A stretch of DNA of 37,885 nt from Galdieria sulphuraria. Its lineage: Eukaryota > Rhodophyta > Bangiophyceae > Galdieriales > Galdieriaceae. The notes beneath the pieces were generated by a model. That model saw nothing but the letters and a program-made list of their open reading frames with translations, was not told the DNA's origin and did no database searches. The stretch spans positions 1 to 37,885 of the forward strand of contig NW_005178405.1 of NCBI RefSeq assembly GCF_000341285.1. Reading direction: 5' to 3'. Positions 10,091-20,730 of the stretch are shown one piece after another. Position numbers and translations under genes: made by a program. Each line of letters begins with the position of its first letter. Position 1 is the first letter of the stretch.

Positions 10091-13000
10091 ATGCCAGTCC
10101 AACTATCATTCAAAGTACTCAGTCTAAAAAGACGCAAAACTTCTGACTCGGAGTTGAATCAGATGCAACCTTTGAGTTGCGAAGAAACTTCAAATATCAA
10201 GTCCTCTACAAACGTTTTCAACTTTGAGGTTTCCAACTTTCTAAGAGAAGCTATTTTTAAGTGTATAACTGGTAGAAACTCTCTACTGGAAGCAGCAAAC
10301 TTTGAATATAGAACTGTTCCAAGTTTTATTCAACTTCTTGATAAGCTCGATGATAGCTGTAGGGGTTGGTTGTTAGAAGATTGCAAGTTTGTCAACCTTA
10401 ACCTCCCTTGGACACGTTCAAGTCTACTTGGTCACCTTGAAGTATTTTTTACGGAATATCCAAAGTTGTTTGAGCATGTTGTGATATGTCGCTCAGAGAC
10501 AAAGCTTTCTCAACTTTGTGAAGCTTTGAAGAGTTTTTTGAAAACAGTGCCAACATTATCTGCTAAAAGACTACTTTTCCTTCAAGTTGATGATAAGGAT
10601 AGTTCTTCTATACTTGAGTTGTTATCTATTCTTTTTCAAAAAGGATATGGTTCATCATTTCTTTATATAGACTTGGATATGTTTGACTTATCGAAGAGTT
10701 GGACTGTACTAGTCACTTGTCTTCAGTTGATTTCACGAGTTGAGTTTTTTGCGATGAATAGCAACAAAATTTCCAATGAGCAACTATTGATACTTTTGAG
10801 AATACTACACAAGGCCTTTCTTGGTTCTATTCATGCTTCTTTATGTGATCAATGGAGAATACCTCATTTTTTTTATATTTTAGAATTCTGTCAAACGAAA
10901 CAAATATCATTGAAAGCAAGTTTTGATTTTCTGAGTTTGCAATTATTTCGTATTAGCTTTGATGCTTTTGAGCCTTTTTGGACGACAAGTGAAGTTGAGA
11001 TGAATCTTTCGTTGAAATCTATTAGTTCAGAAGGAGCGCAATATTTAAGTGAAGCATTGAAAGTCAACAATACATTGACTGAATTGGATATTCGTAGTAA
11101 TAACATTGCGTCAGAAGGAGTGCAATATTTAAGTGAAGCATTGAAAGTCAACAATACATTGACTAAATTGGATATTCAATAATAATAACATTGCGTCAGA
11201 AGGAGTGCAATATTTAAGTGAAGCATTGAAAGTCAACAATACATTGACTAAATTGAATATTGGTGATAATAACATTGAGTCAGAAGGAGCGCAATATTTA
11301 AGTGAAGCATTGAAAGTCAACAATACATTGACTAAATTGGATATTCGTAGTAATAAGATTGCGTTAGAAGGAGTGCAATATTTANAGTGAAGAATTCAAA
11401 GTCAAACAAAACATTGACTGAATTGGATATCAATAATAATAACATTGATTCAGAAGGAGTGCAATATTTAACTTTGAAGCTATTGAGAAAGTCAACAATA
11501 CATTGACTAAATTGAATATTCGTTATAATAACATTGCTTCAGAAGGAGCGCAATATTTAAGTGAAGCATTGAAAGTCAACAATACATTGACTAAATTGAA
11601 TATTCGTAGTAATAACATTGCGTCAGAAGGAGCGCAATATTTAAGTGAAGCATTGAAAGTCAACAATACATTGACTGAATTGGATATCAATAACAATAAC
11701 AATGCGTCAGAAGGAGTACAATAGCAAAAGTGAACGCATATGAAAGTCGAATCAAGACATTGACTAAATTGAATATTGGTTATAATAACGTTGATTCAGA
11801 AGGAGCGCAATATTTAAGTGAAGCATTGAAAGTCAACAATACATTGACTAAATTGGATATTCGTAGTAATAAGATTGAGTCAGAAGGAGCGCAATATTTA
11901 AGTGAAGCATTGAAAGTCAACAATACACTGACTAAATTAGATATTAGTTATAATAACATTGATTCAGAAGGAGCGCAATATTTAAGTGAAGCATTGAAAG
12001 TCAACAATACATTGACTAAATTGGATATTGGTTATAATAACATTGCGTCAGAAGGAGTGCAATATTTAAGTGAAGCATTGAAAGTCAACAATACATTGAC
12101 TAAATTGAATATTCGTCGTAATAACATTGATTCAGAAGGAGCGCAATATTTAAGTGAAGCATTGAAAGTCAACAATACATTGACTAAATTGAATATTAGT
12201 GGCAATGCAATTCCGTCAGAAGATATACGAGCAAAAATTCACCCATATTTAAAGCGTAATCAAGAGCGATTGGCAAAGAACAAAACTTCTTTTCATGCTT
12301 GTAATATCGATGTATCTTCTACTCAACTAGCTTTGAAAAACCAAGTGTCAACGCAACAACAAACCAACTCGATGGAATTTTTTATTAGCTTAGACCAAAC
12401 TTATTTACGATACAAGAATACGGTTTGGAATGAAAGTACATTGTTGTTTATCATATATATGCAACATCGAAGACTTGAATTATTTGACTCAGGTTTTCAG
12501 GCAATGATTTATCCACCATATGAAATGATGACTTATTTCGTAATGGATGCTTCAAACCAAATGGATATTCGAAAGCTGCCCGAGTACTTTGAAACGGATG
12601 ATTTTATTTGTTCTATTTGTTGCTTTATCTGCAATCATCCTTTTTGTTCGGAGAACTGTAGCCATGTCTTTTGCCAAGGTTGCATTGAAAGTTGGAACAA
12701 AACAACTTGTCCAACATGTCAAACAGTTTGTACGAATTGGAAATATTCACCCCTTGCAGAGAATTTTATTTTAAAATTACGTTTGCGTTGTCCTCTTGAA
12801 TGTGGTTGGCATGGAACCTTAATGGATTATGAAAAGAATCACAAAACAATTTGTCCAAATGAGATGGGTAAATGCAGCTCATGTGACTTGACAATGAAGC
12901 GATCTCAATTTGTCGATTCTCATAATAGAAAGTGTGCTTATCAACTTGTTTCATGTGATTATTGTTATTGTGACATTCCATCGTCGTTGCTTGCTGCTCA

Positions 13001-13268
13001 TATTGCTCATGAATGTGCATCAGCTCCCATTGTTTGTAGTGCTTGTAAAGGTTTCTTTCTGACATGGCATTCTTGGAAGCTTCATATTGAGAAAGAATGC
13101 GAGAGAGTATCGGAACGATGTGACTATTATGATTATGGTTGTACAGAATACTTGGAGCGAGGTCATTTGAAGAAACATGAAACTGAAGCAATAGCTTATC
13201 ATCTTTGTTTGTTAAAAGATGCTCTTCAAAAGACTCGACAAGAAGTCCGTTGCCAAAGTCTATTTTAA
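10091..13268 (+). CDS. LRR - RING - TRAF-type zinc finger protein (frame disturbed in repeats)
   Basis: Probable E3 ubiquitin ligase-like protein. The N-terminal part (about 300 residues, 10091-11000) has no recognised domain. It is followed by 14 ribonuclease-inhibitor-type leucine-rich repeats of 28 residues (GAQYLSEALKVNNTLTKLDI), a short linker, a RING-like finger (CSICCFICNHPF, NCSHVFCQGCIESW, CPTC; about 12605-12720) and Cys/His-rich TRAF-type zinc fingers to the stop (about 12780-13190). The reading frame is open on both sides of the array, but within 11170-11760 four 84-bp units carry 1, 2, 5 and 5 extra bases and one base is N (11385). The net shift is +1, so the frame does not recover. 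As these changes cluster beside an N inside near-identical repeats, sequencing or assembly error is likelier than a true pseudogene. An alternative ATG lies at 10073 in another frame and soon stops. Confidence 0.7.
11003..12215 (+). repeat. Tandem array of about 14 LRR-coding units, 84 bp each
   Basis: The core CAATATTTAAGTGAAGCATT recurs starting near 11039, 11123, 11208, 11292, 11376, 11462, 11551, 11635, 11719, 11808, 11892, 11976, 12060 and 12144. Spacing is exactly 84 except 85, 86, 89 and 89 around the disturbed units (11376-11808). Intact units are nearly identical at the DNA level; they differ mainly in the few codons around IxxNNI. This indicates recent expansion or ongoing homogenisation. 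Confidence 0.9.
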
Positions 13269-13465
13269 ACTTTTTGGAATTGTGAGTTTTTATAAAAACT
13301 GGTGTTTTTTCTTATCATTTCATAAATGAAGTTTCAAAATATTCATTTGCCTGGTGAACCTTGTCTTTATCACTATTCTCATGAAAGTATTTAAAATAGC
13401 CTTGATTTCATCCAAGTGAATCAACACTATTCCTTTCATCTTTTTCTTTTGGAGTATCAAAATAT

Positions 13466-15528
13466 TTATTTCTTTTCATAAAACAAAATATAAGCTTCTG
13501 ATAATGAAACCAATTGTGGAATGGCCTCCTTTACTTGCAAATCCTGGATTCATCGGTCTTATAATGAAAACTTTTCTTCAAATCTAATCACTTACTTGTA
13601 TTTCAAACCAACTATCTGATGCCTTGTGTCGAATATAACAACGATATGTACCTCCTTTGGGCTTACCATCATGAATCACTACAGCTGTCAAGTCATAAAC
13701 AACACCATTGCTCTCTATTCCTGTTTTCCTTATTCAACTTGGATATTATGATTATTATTATCCATATACCTGGACAAGACATCGATAGATATTCTGTCAT
13801 ATCCAAATCTCGAATAGGAAAATGAACAATCGAAATATTCTTTTCCCAAACAAAATTACTTCTAACTATCAAATGAACACTTGGTTCCTTTCTTCTCCTT
13901 TCTTTACTTACTTGACAAATCTCTTCATCACTAAAATCAAACAATAAGGTAATCTTCGCAAACGATATCGATAAGAATGACCCGTTTGAACATCATGATG
14001 AAGTTCTTGTTGTACAAAACGACTCAATAATGAAGCTAATGAAACCTATGAGAATGAGATAGTACTTGTACATTCATATATTATTATCTACTACTATTCT
14101 TATTATCAAGTACCTGTGGAATCATGTTCCGTTCCAAAGAATCCTTAAACAATGGCATGGGAGGTAGTTCCAAACTAAGAAATAGAAATTGGGACAATTT
14201 GTGATCCTTTTTGATTACTAAACAAAATATGTGTCAATAGTGTGTGATCGATAGTGAATATTAAAATTTCTTACATTGTTGACTACTCTTTTCATTTGCT
14301 TGAAAAGTTTCTATTTCCATTTGTCCTTCAAATGTATTCTTCATCAACGGTTTTTGACCTATATTTATTTATATATATATATTGACTCTGGCAATTAAAG
14401 AAATATACATTACCTGCTCTCATCAAGTCATCTTGTAATGAATGCAAAAACCAAGCAAGAAACTCAACTGGATTGCCCTAAATTCAGTAAGGGTTATTTT
14501 ATGCGGCATATACAACCATGGACAATGCAACTTGCTTGTTGTAAAATAGGAAATCGTTTCTTGCTTCTTTTCACAATTTCCTAAAAGTTGACAATCACTT
14601 CATTCTCTTTTTTTTCAACATGTATGGATGCTATCACCCACTTGAACCAACTCATGTGGCGAGATTTGACTTCGAAAAGGTCTCGGGTTCCAAAATTTGC
14701 GCATAAATTCTCCAAATGAAGCAATCAAAGGATGTTCTATGGTGTCTTGTTTATCCATTTGATACAATAGAAAGAAATCGCGCAAAGGTTTCTATTTCAA
14801 TCGATATTTCTTCTTAGCAATCTATTCAGCTCTACTTACGATTCGAACGAGTGCTTGTAAAATAACGTTGATATAGTCGGTAGCTTGCAAGTTGCTCATT
14901 CCCAACACACCCTGATAACGAATTTTCCCTTCCAACGTTCGAAACTTGACAATTCGTTTGTCCAATTCTTCCACCTGGTCAAAGTTACTATCAGTCATCA
15001 TCGTTACAACATCAGAGCACTTGCCTGAGCCTTATCCAATCGAGGATTCAACACAGCTTTTATATCTTCCAACGTTGGGTCCACCACTTGATAATTTTCA
15101 GGCAAACAATAAACCTTCAACAGTCAATGAAAGAGTCTCTCAAAGGTTCTAATAGATACTTTTTCTGTTTCCAAATGAATAAACAGGTGATGGTCATATT
15201 CGATAGCGTGTGCAAAAGCTGGTGTCTTGGGCCCTCTATCCAACAACAACGCGATAATATCATAAGCAATCTATTTACTCGTTTGATTTCTTCTTCCCAT
15301 TTACCTTCCTTGAAAATATTTTCCACATACGAGACAAGCATATACATTGTGTCTTTCCAGTGTGACACAACACAACTCATAACGACGTCAGAACTTCATT
15401 GGGTCATCGACGCTACTTACTTTTTCATAGTCAAAGTCCAATACTGTTCTATCGATGGTATCCATATAAGGACATTCACGACCTGAACGAATATTTTTGG
15501 AAACAGTTGAACTCTCTTCCTTTTGCAT
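13466..15528 (-). CDS. USP39: USP39/SAD1-type spliceosomal ubiquitin-hydrolase-like protein
   Basis: Tri-snRNP assembly factor, catalytically dead member of the ubiquitin-protease family, 451 aa in 14 exons: 15528-15421, 15375-15305, 15235-15160, 15114-15025, 14974-14840, 14791-14642, 14580-14536, 14477-14414, 14358-14275, 14217-14114, 14045-13912, 13861-13770, 13720-13596, 13543-13466. All junctions keep the frame. Motifs: CPYMDTIDRTVLDFDYEK, the ZnF-UBP segment NVYACLVCGKYFQGR, YCLPENYQVVDPTLEDIK, GVLGMSNLQATDYINVILQA (Asp where active proteases have Cys, as in SAD1), WNPRPFRSQISPHELVQ, and C-terminal HDGKPKGGTYRCYIRH and SEAYILFYEKK. Introns 4 (15024-14975) and 7 (14535-14478) use GC donors (GCAAGT). 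The spliced protein is continuous although no single exon exceeds 50 codons. Confidence 0.93.
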
Positions 15529-15600
15529 GAACACAATATCCAGTTGCTTTACAACGCAATCCAATAGGAGAATAATTGATCATTTCTCTCTCTTTGTGAA
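15529..15600. promoter_or_regulatory. 72-bp divergent promoter between USP39 and FAHD1-like genes
   Basis: Start codons of the two genes face away from each other across 72 bp. A pyrimidine-rich TTTCTCTCTCTTTG precedes the plus-strand ATG. Role inferred from position. Confidence 0.4.
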
Positions 15601-16335
15601 ATGATTTCTTCCAAAGCTATTTGTGTTGGCAAAAACTATGAGAAACATGCTCGAGAAATGGGTGATATGACTACTTCACGTGGAGAACCTATTCTATTTT
15701 TGAAACCTAGTTCCAGTTATTTGGAACAAGGTAATCCCATCCTATTACCTAAAGGAGCCCAAGTCCATCACGAAGTAGAGTTGGGAGTTGTTATAGGCAC
15801 TAGTGCACAAAATGTGAGTGTAGAACGTGCCTTGGACTATGTGCAAGGCTATCTATGTTGTTTGGATATGACAGCTAGGAATTGGCAATCCACTGCAGCT
15901 TCCAAAGGTGAACCTTGGACCTTGGCAAAGGGATGCGATACCTTTTTGCCTATGAGTAATCAAATACCTAAAGAACGTATTCCAGATCCCCAAAAACTGG
16001 ATATATGGCTCAAAGTAAGGAAATAAAGTTGTATATTTTATGATGAGTGACCATTTTGAGCAAGGTCAATGGAGAATACAGACAACGTGGATATACAAAG
16101 GATATGATATTTTCTGTTGCAGAGCTTATTGCTTATACGAGCAAATATATTACGTTGTATCCTGGTGATCTTTTATTGACGGGTAAATAAATATACAATA
16201 TATGGGAATGGGAAGAATAGTCATCATGTTGTAGGAACTCCAGAAGGAGTAGGACCCGTATATGATGGTGATGTGATAGAAGCAGGTATCACAGATATCA
16301 CGGAAATGCAATTTTTATGCAAAGCCAAGTCGTAG
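15601..16335 (+). CDS. FAHD1: FAHD1-type fumarylacetoacetate hydrolase family protein
   Basis: Member of the FAH family closest to FAHD1 (acylpyruvate hydrolase/oxaloacetate decarboxylase, usually mitochondrial), 210 aa. Exons 15601-16014, 16065-16182 and 16235-16335, with introns of 50 and 52 nt. Metal-binding residues are visible: the two Glu of [11 protein letters not shown] and the Asp of [10 protein letters not shown]. Other signatures: [71 protein letters not shown]. Length is normal for the family. There is no obvious presequence, as the catalytic fold begins almost at residue 1. Exact substrate cannot be told from sequence. Confidence 0.92.
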
Positions 16336-16423
16336 ATGAATAATAAAACGATGCAGTTTCTCTCTATTTTTGTATTTTCTTCATAAAACGATGAATACTA
16401 TGGCTCATCTATCATTTTCACAA

Positions 16424-16441
16424 ATATATATATATATATAT
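16424..16441. repeat. (TA)n microsatellite
   Basis: About nine TA units directly beside the stop codon of the CHO2-like gene (16443-16441), between two convergent genes. Confidence 0.85.
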
Positions 16442-18594
16442 TAACTTTCTCCCATCATTCGTTGTAAACTCCAAACTACTTTTGTATACAATCCTTGTTG
16501 ATTCCATCGACGTACATCTTCAGCAGCTTTCCTCAACGCTGCTTTACTTTCTTGACGAGCATACAACACTTTCATTTTCATTCTCGTAGCTTGATGACTC
16601 CATTCCATTCGTCTTCTTCTTGCTTTATCTCGAATCTTTTCTCGTTCCTTTTTCGCTCGCATCTTAATAGCACTCGTCAAATGTTGTACAAGAGGAGTGG
16701 ATACAACTTTGGCAGCTCCTTTACGAAATTGTAATTCCAATGCAGCTGCTTCTCTTCTCTTCGAATAACAACGACCAATATGAGGTGACTCTACTACATG
16801 TAAAAACAATACATTGAATGCTTGTGATAACAAGGCAAACCAAAATGTTTCCCAATTGCGTCCCATCACAGCCATTCCATACATCCATAAATGACCCAAT
16901 ATACTATACATATTATCATAGGATTCATTTCATACTCTCCATTCTTCTACTACTTACCAATCAGGATTGTTCATAAATCGATAAATACCCGTATAAACTG
17001 GAGAATCGGTTCTAGGTTCAAAGAAAAAGTCACCATAATACCAACCATAATCACCAATGGCCATATAAGAAGACATCGAACCATAAATGGATAAAAGAAT
17101 ACAAATCAAACCACCGGAGAATGTCGCCCATTTGGAAGACGAAAGCATATTGGATCGAACAAACTTCATCAAAGTAGAAAAATGCTCAACAAAGGAGCCT
17201 TGTAAACCATAATCAGCAATCCACAAGCGAAATGCTGCTGAAATAAATACAGCGTGATTCATGACCAATGAAAAATTGTATAATCTACGCCATTCTAAAA
17301 AGGCTTCTTCCATAGTATACCCACGACTTTGAAACTGTTTGGTAATCCATCCATAACGTGACTGTTTGTATAAAAGATAGCCCAATCCTATCCAATGAAA
17401 ACATCTCCAAAATATAACATGCATTATATAAAAAGTTTTGCTACTCGTAGAAAATATGCTGAATAGAATAAGCCAACTGAGTAAAACAAACAATGCAAAA
17501 TCACTGCTTCTTAATAGAAATATGTGAAGAAGACCAGTTAACTCACTACCAGAACGAACATAATCGGCATGAATGAGAGAATCATCTCCTGTTTGAGGTA
17601 TTCCAGTATTGTACTTGTCATGATTGGGTTTGGAATATAATCTCTGAATATGAGGCTCTTCTACCAACATAAGAAATAAGAGTTGACTGCCATGTGAAAA
17701 TAATGAAATAAACAACAAGTTGTAGGATTGCGCTATGAGACAACTTCCATAATAAGCAGCATAACCAATAGTATACATAGGGTGAGGAAACAGTTCGAAT
17801 ACTCCATCAAATACCAACTCTCCTTGAATTCGAAAAAAAAAGTCTCCCCAAAACCACGCATAGTCTCCAATACATCGATGAGCTGAGACTTTGGACCAAA
17901 AACAAAATATCAAAAGGGAGAATCCTAAAGCATAACAACTGACAAGTTGCCAAGTGAATGCATTGGGCCATCGAAAACTCTTCAATGCCAAAAAGAAGAA
18001 AGCAACTCCATCATTAGCCAATATTATAGTTGCTATTCCACGAAAGACTAACCAAGACCAGAATTCGTCGGGATACGAATCCTCAGTATATTTAGATAGC
18101 TTCCTTCGATAAGGCTTGAGTAACCACACTCTAAGGTTATCTGGTAACCGTCGATAAAATGATATAAAAAGTCCTCTTTTGCTTTGACCGTCGAGAATCA
18201 CACCTAGAAAGACATTATAGGCCAATCTCCAAAACAAGAATACGACAACATAGAAAGCATAATGCAGTTGGGCTGCAAATAGAAAACAATACAATAAACC
18301 CAACGTACATATATTGCTAAACACTTCAAAGAGGGTCCATAAAGTAGGATTAAGTAGTGCCTCCATCATATCGGGTAAAGGAGGAAGGAGAAATCTTTCA
18401 CCACAAGCAAGAATGCCTATTCTTACTTTGGAAGGCAGTACACCATCTTGTTGATTGTTCCATGAGTCCTCTTCCCAATTAGATTGAGTTTTCTCATCAT
18501 CATGGCTTTTATCTGAGTTTTCTTTTTCCTGATGGACAAGGTTCGAAGGAGGAGATTGGTTCTTTCTGTGTCGCAACGTGACTTGATCGGACAT
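16441..18594 (-). CDS. CHO2: CHO2-type phosphatidylethanolamine N-methyltransferase
   Basis: Multi-pass ER enzyme methylating phosphatidylethanolamine towards phosphatidylcholine, about 699 aa. Exons 18594-16958 and 16903-16441, intron 54 nt. The fold is duplicated as in fungal CHO2: the first half has ELVFDGVFELFPHPMYTIGY with VEEPHIQRLY; the second has TDSPVYTGIYRFMNNPD with VESPHIGRCY. The N terminus carries a hydrophilic Ser/Glu/Gln-rich segment; many membrane segments follow. The C-terminal about 90 residues are strongly basic and helical (RAKKEREKIRDKARRRR). Start chosen at 18594 (MSDQVTLRHRK). An in-frame ATG at 18654 would add 20 basic residues but overlaps the start codon of the divergent gene. 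Confidence 0.9.
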
Positions 18595-18652
18595 GACAAA
18601 TATTCTCTTATTTTGGAATTTTCTTGTGATTACCGTCCCACGCCTGACTTTC
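18595..18652. promoter_or_regulatory. 58-bp spacer between divergent starts
   Basis: Shortest divergent spacer in the window (CHO2-like and DPH4). The alternative CHO2 start at 18654 would make the two ATGs overlap in a CATG palindrome. Regulation therefore probably relies on elements inside transcribed sequence (inference). Confidence 0.35.
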
Positions 18653-19042
18653 ATGGAAACAACTAGTAGACTTTATGAAAGGTTGCAGTTAAAACCCAAT
18701 GCGAGACCATCAGAAATAAGAAAAGCTTTTTTACAAGTAGCAAGAAAAGTTCATCCAGACAAACAACGAGACAATGAAAACGCCAATGAAGAGTTTTGTA
18801 ATGTAAAGGAAGCTTATGACCGCCTTGTAGAGAAGACTCCATCTCCAGGAATAATAGTAGAGCAAGTTCCTCTCACAGAATGGAAGAAAGTGGACTTGGG
18901 TCATTCCAATATAGTTTACCAAACCAACTGTCGTTGTGGTGGGCAACTGGTTTTGAATCAAGACGAAATCATCTCATCCCTTGATGGGTTGGTTCCTTGT
19001 GACAATTGTTCTTTGTATGTGCAAATAGTGTCACAATTCTAA
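18653..19042 (+). CDS. DPH4: DPH4/DNAJC24-type diphthamide biosynthesis protein
   Basis: J-domain protein with a CSL zinc finger, 129 aa, single exon. It serves diphthamide synthesis on elongation factor 2 together with DPH3 (family knowledge). The J domain spans about residues 3-60 with the HPD motif intact (ARKVHPDKQRDNENANEEF). The C-terminal CSL finger shows its four cysteines (CRCGG ... PCDNC). Length is typical. The stop is 23 bp from that of the convergent oxidoreductase gene. Confidence 0.92.
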   Translation: METTSRLYERLQLKPNARPSEIRKAFLQVARKVHPDKQRDNENANEEFCNVKEAYDRLVEKTPSPGIIVEQVPLTEWKKVDLGHSNIVYQTNCRCGGQLVLNQDEIISSLDGLVPCDNCSLYVQIVSQF

Positions 19043-19065
19043 CGGACAGAACCATCATACAAACT

Positions 19066-20517
19066 TTATCGAGTACTAGTAGCAGAGTGAACATAGTCGA
19101 CTTGTTCCACACGAATAGGTCGACCTTCCATAAAACTTTTCTTTGCAGCCAATGCAATGACCACAGGAGCTCTTCCATCCCAACCAGTAACTGGGACAGG
19201 TTTGTTATTCAAAATGCAATCGCAAAATTGATCGAGTTCCTCAATAAAAGACTCCGTGTATCTTTCCATAAAAAAGTGTAGAGGTAAATCTCGCATAATA
19301 CTTTGACTGGTTGAAATAACTGCCGAATTGGGATAATTGTTGTTGATATGCACAGAACCTTGGGAACCAAATACTTCACAACGTTGGTCATAACCATAAA
19401 CTGCTTGACGAGAATTGTCAATAGTTGCTACAACTCCATTGCGGAATTGTAATAAAACGATGGAAGTATCCACATCTCCAAATTCCTTCATTTCAGGTAC
19501 ACAATGAATGGCTCCAACTGCATATACTTGTTCTACTTCATCTCCAATCAAAAATCTTGCCCTAGACAGAATGAGTATATACTATAGCCCATCCAATCTA
19601 ATGGATATAATGCTTACATATCAAAGTCATGAATGGAACAATCCAACCAAATTCCACCAGAACTCTTTAGATATTCCAAAGGAGGTGGAGAAGGGTCTCT
19701 ACTCACGATGTGTAAAATTTGTGGTGTTCCAATCTGAAACATGAAATCAATCCTTCTTCACAATTTTCTATACACAACTTACTTCACCACGAACAATAGC
19801 TTGTCGGACTCGAGAATAATTCTGATCAAATCTTCTATTAAAACCTACTTGTAGTTTTACTCCACATTCTTCCACTACTTGTAAAGCCTCATCAATTTTC
19901 CTCAAATCGGTATCGATAGGCTTTTCACAAAAGATATGTTTCCCTGCTCTTGCGGCTTCCATGATTTGTTTGGTATGTTGATTGGAAGCAGAACATATAC
20001 AAACGGCATCCACGGAAGGGTCCTACAACATATCATATATGAGGATATGTTCGATGGACTTGGAAATCAAACTGAATACTCTACCTCCAATAGCACATGA
20101 TAATCATAATAAGGTTTACAACCTGTTGCCAAGCTACATCTTTCCGCCAATTGTTTTGTTCCTGAAGCTACTCCAACCAGTCTTCCCTTTTTGATGCGAA
20201 AAGCCAAGTTCTCGGCATGTACTTGACCAATTCTTCCTGCACCAATAATTCCGATATTTACTGTTTCTGAAGATTTTTCACCCAAACTAGTATCAGATAC
20301 ATTAGCAGTAGGTGCAACTCTCATATTCCATTGAAAAGTAGTTAAACGACGAGGACTCATAACAGGTTTGCACTAGACAACTGTCAGCACAATCTAGAAC
20401 CACATATATGTGTATAATTATTACCCATGAATGTGTTGAGTTGTGCTTGCATAAGCCTATCCCTCCTTGCCAAGTACAAGTTTTTTTAGAATAAACGAGT
20501 GACCCTGCAAAAGCCAT
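19066..20517 (-). CDS. Gfo/Idh/MocA oxidoreductase, myo-inositol 2-dehydrogenase-like
   Basis: NAD(P)-dependent oxidoreductase, 410 aa. Exons 20517-20425, 20372-20085, 20022-19783, 19733-19618 and 19561-19066, with introns 52, 62, 49 and 56 nt. The Rossmann start NIGIIGAGRIGQVHAENL lies about 70 residues in. The catalytic Lys is in HIFCEKPIDTDL, and the substrate motif GGIWLDCSIHDFDMARFLIG carries the conserved Asp and His-Asp. This pattern is closest to inositol 2-dehydrogenase (IolG), which oxidises myo-inositol to scyllo-inosose; the substrate is inferred. The extra N-terminal about 70 residues (basic, Ser/Thr-rich, first exon MAFAGSLVYSKKTCTWQGG) could be an organelle-targeting peptide. 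Bacterial IolG proteins lack it. Confidence 0.87.
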
Positions 20518-20730
20518 CTTCTCCCTTTTCAAGAAAAATAGAAAGAATCAATGAATTTCCAATAGAGAGAGAGATAAATCGTTATCTCGTCCATCATTCA
20601 TCTATCTTTCTTTTCTAATAGTTGGTGAAGAAAGAATAGGGTACTTGATATAAGAGAGTTGGTATTCTAAAATCATTATGAAATAGAAAATAAAGGAATA
20701 TGATCTTTTGATAGGAAAGAAAGAGACGAA
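20518..20730. promoter_or_regulatory. 213-bp divergent promoter region with purine tracts
   Basis: Between the oxidoreductase start (20517) and the fusion gene start (20731). Contains GAGAGAGAGA near 20564 and GGAAAGAAAGAGACGAA immediately before the plus-strand ATG. Confidence 0.35.

Noticed and set aside
11003-12215. Regularly spaced repeats that could suggest a CRISPR-like array
   Set aside because: Period is 84 bp with no spacers; the units are in-frame LRR codons.
12766-13191. 141-codon minus-strand ORF
   Set aside because: Antisense shadow of the Cys/His-rich zinc-finger region of the LRR/RING gene; frame openness follows from that codon bias.
15088-15486. 132-codon plus-strand ORF
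   Set aside because: Lies opposite exons 1-4 of USP39, whose spliced sequence matches the family closely.
20302-20532. 76-codon minus-strand ORF read through without splicing
   Set aside because: It reads through a clear 52-nt intron of the oxidoreductase gene.
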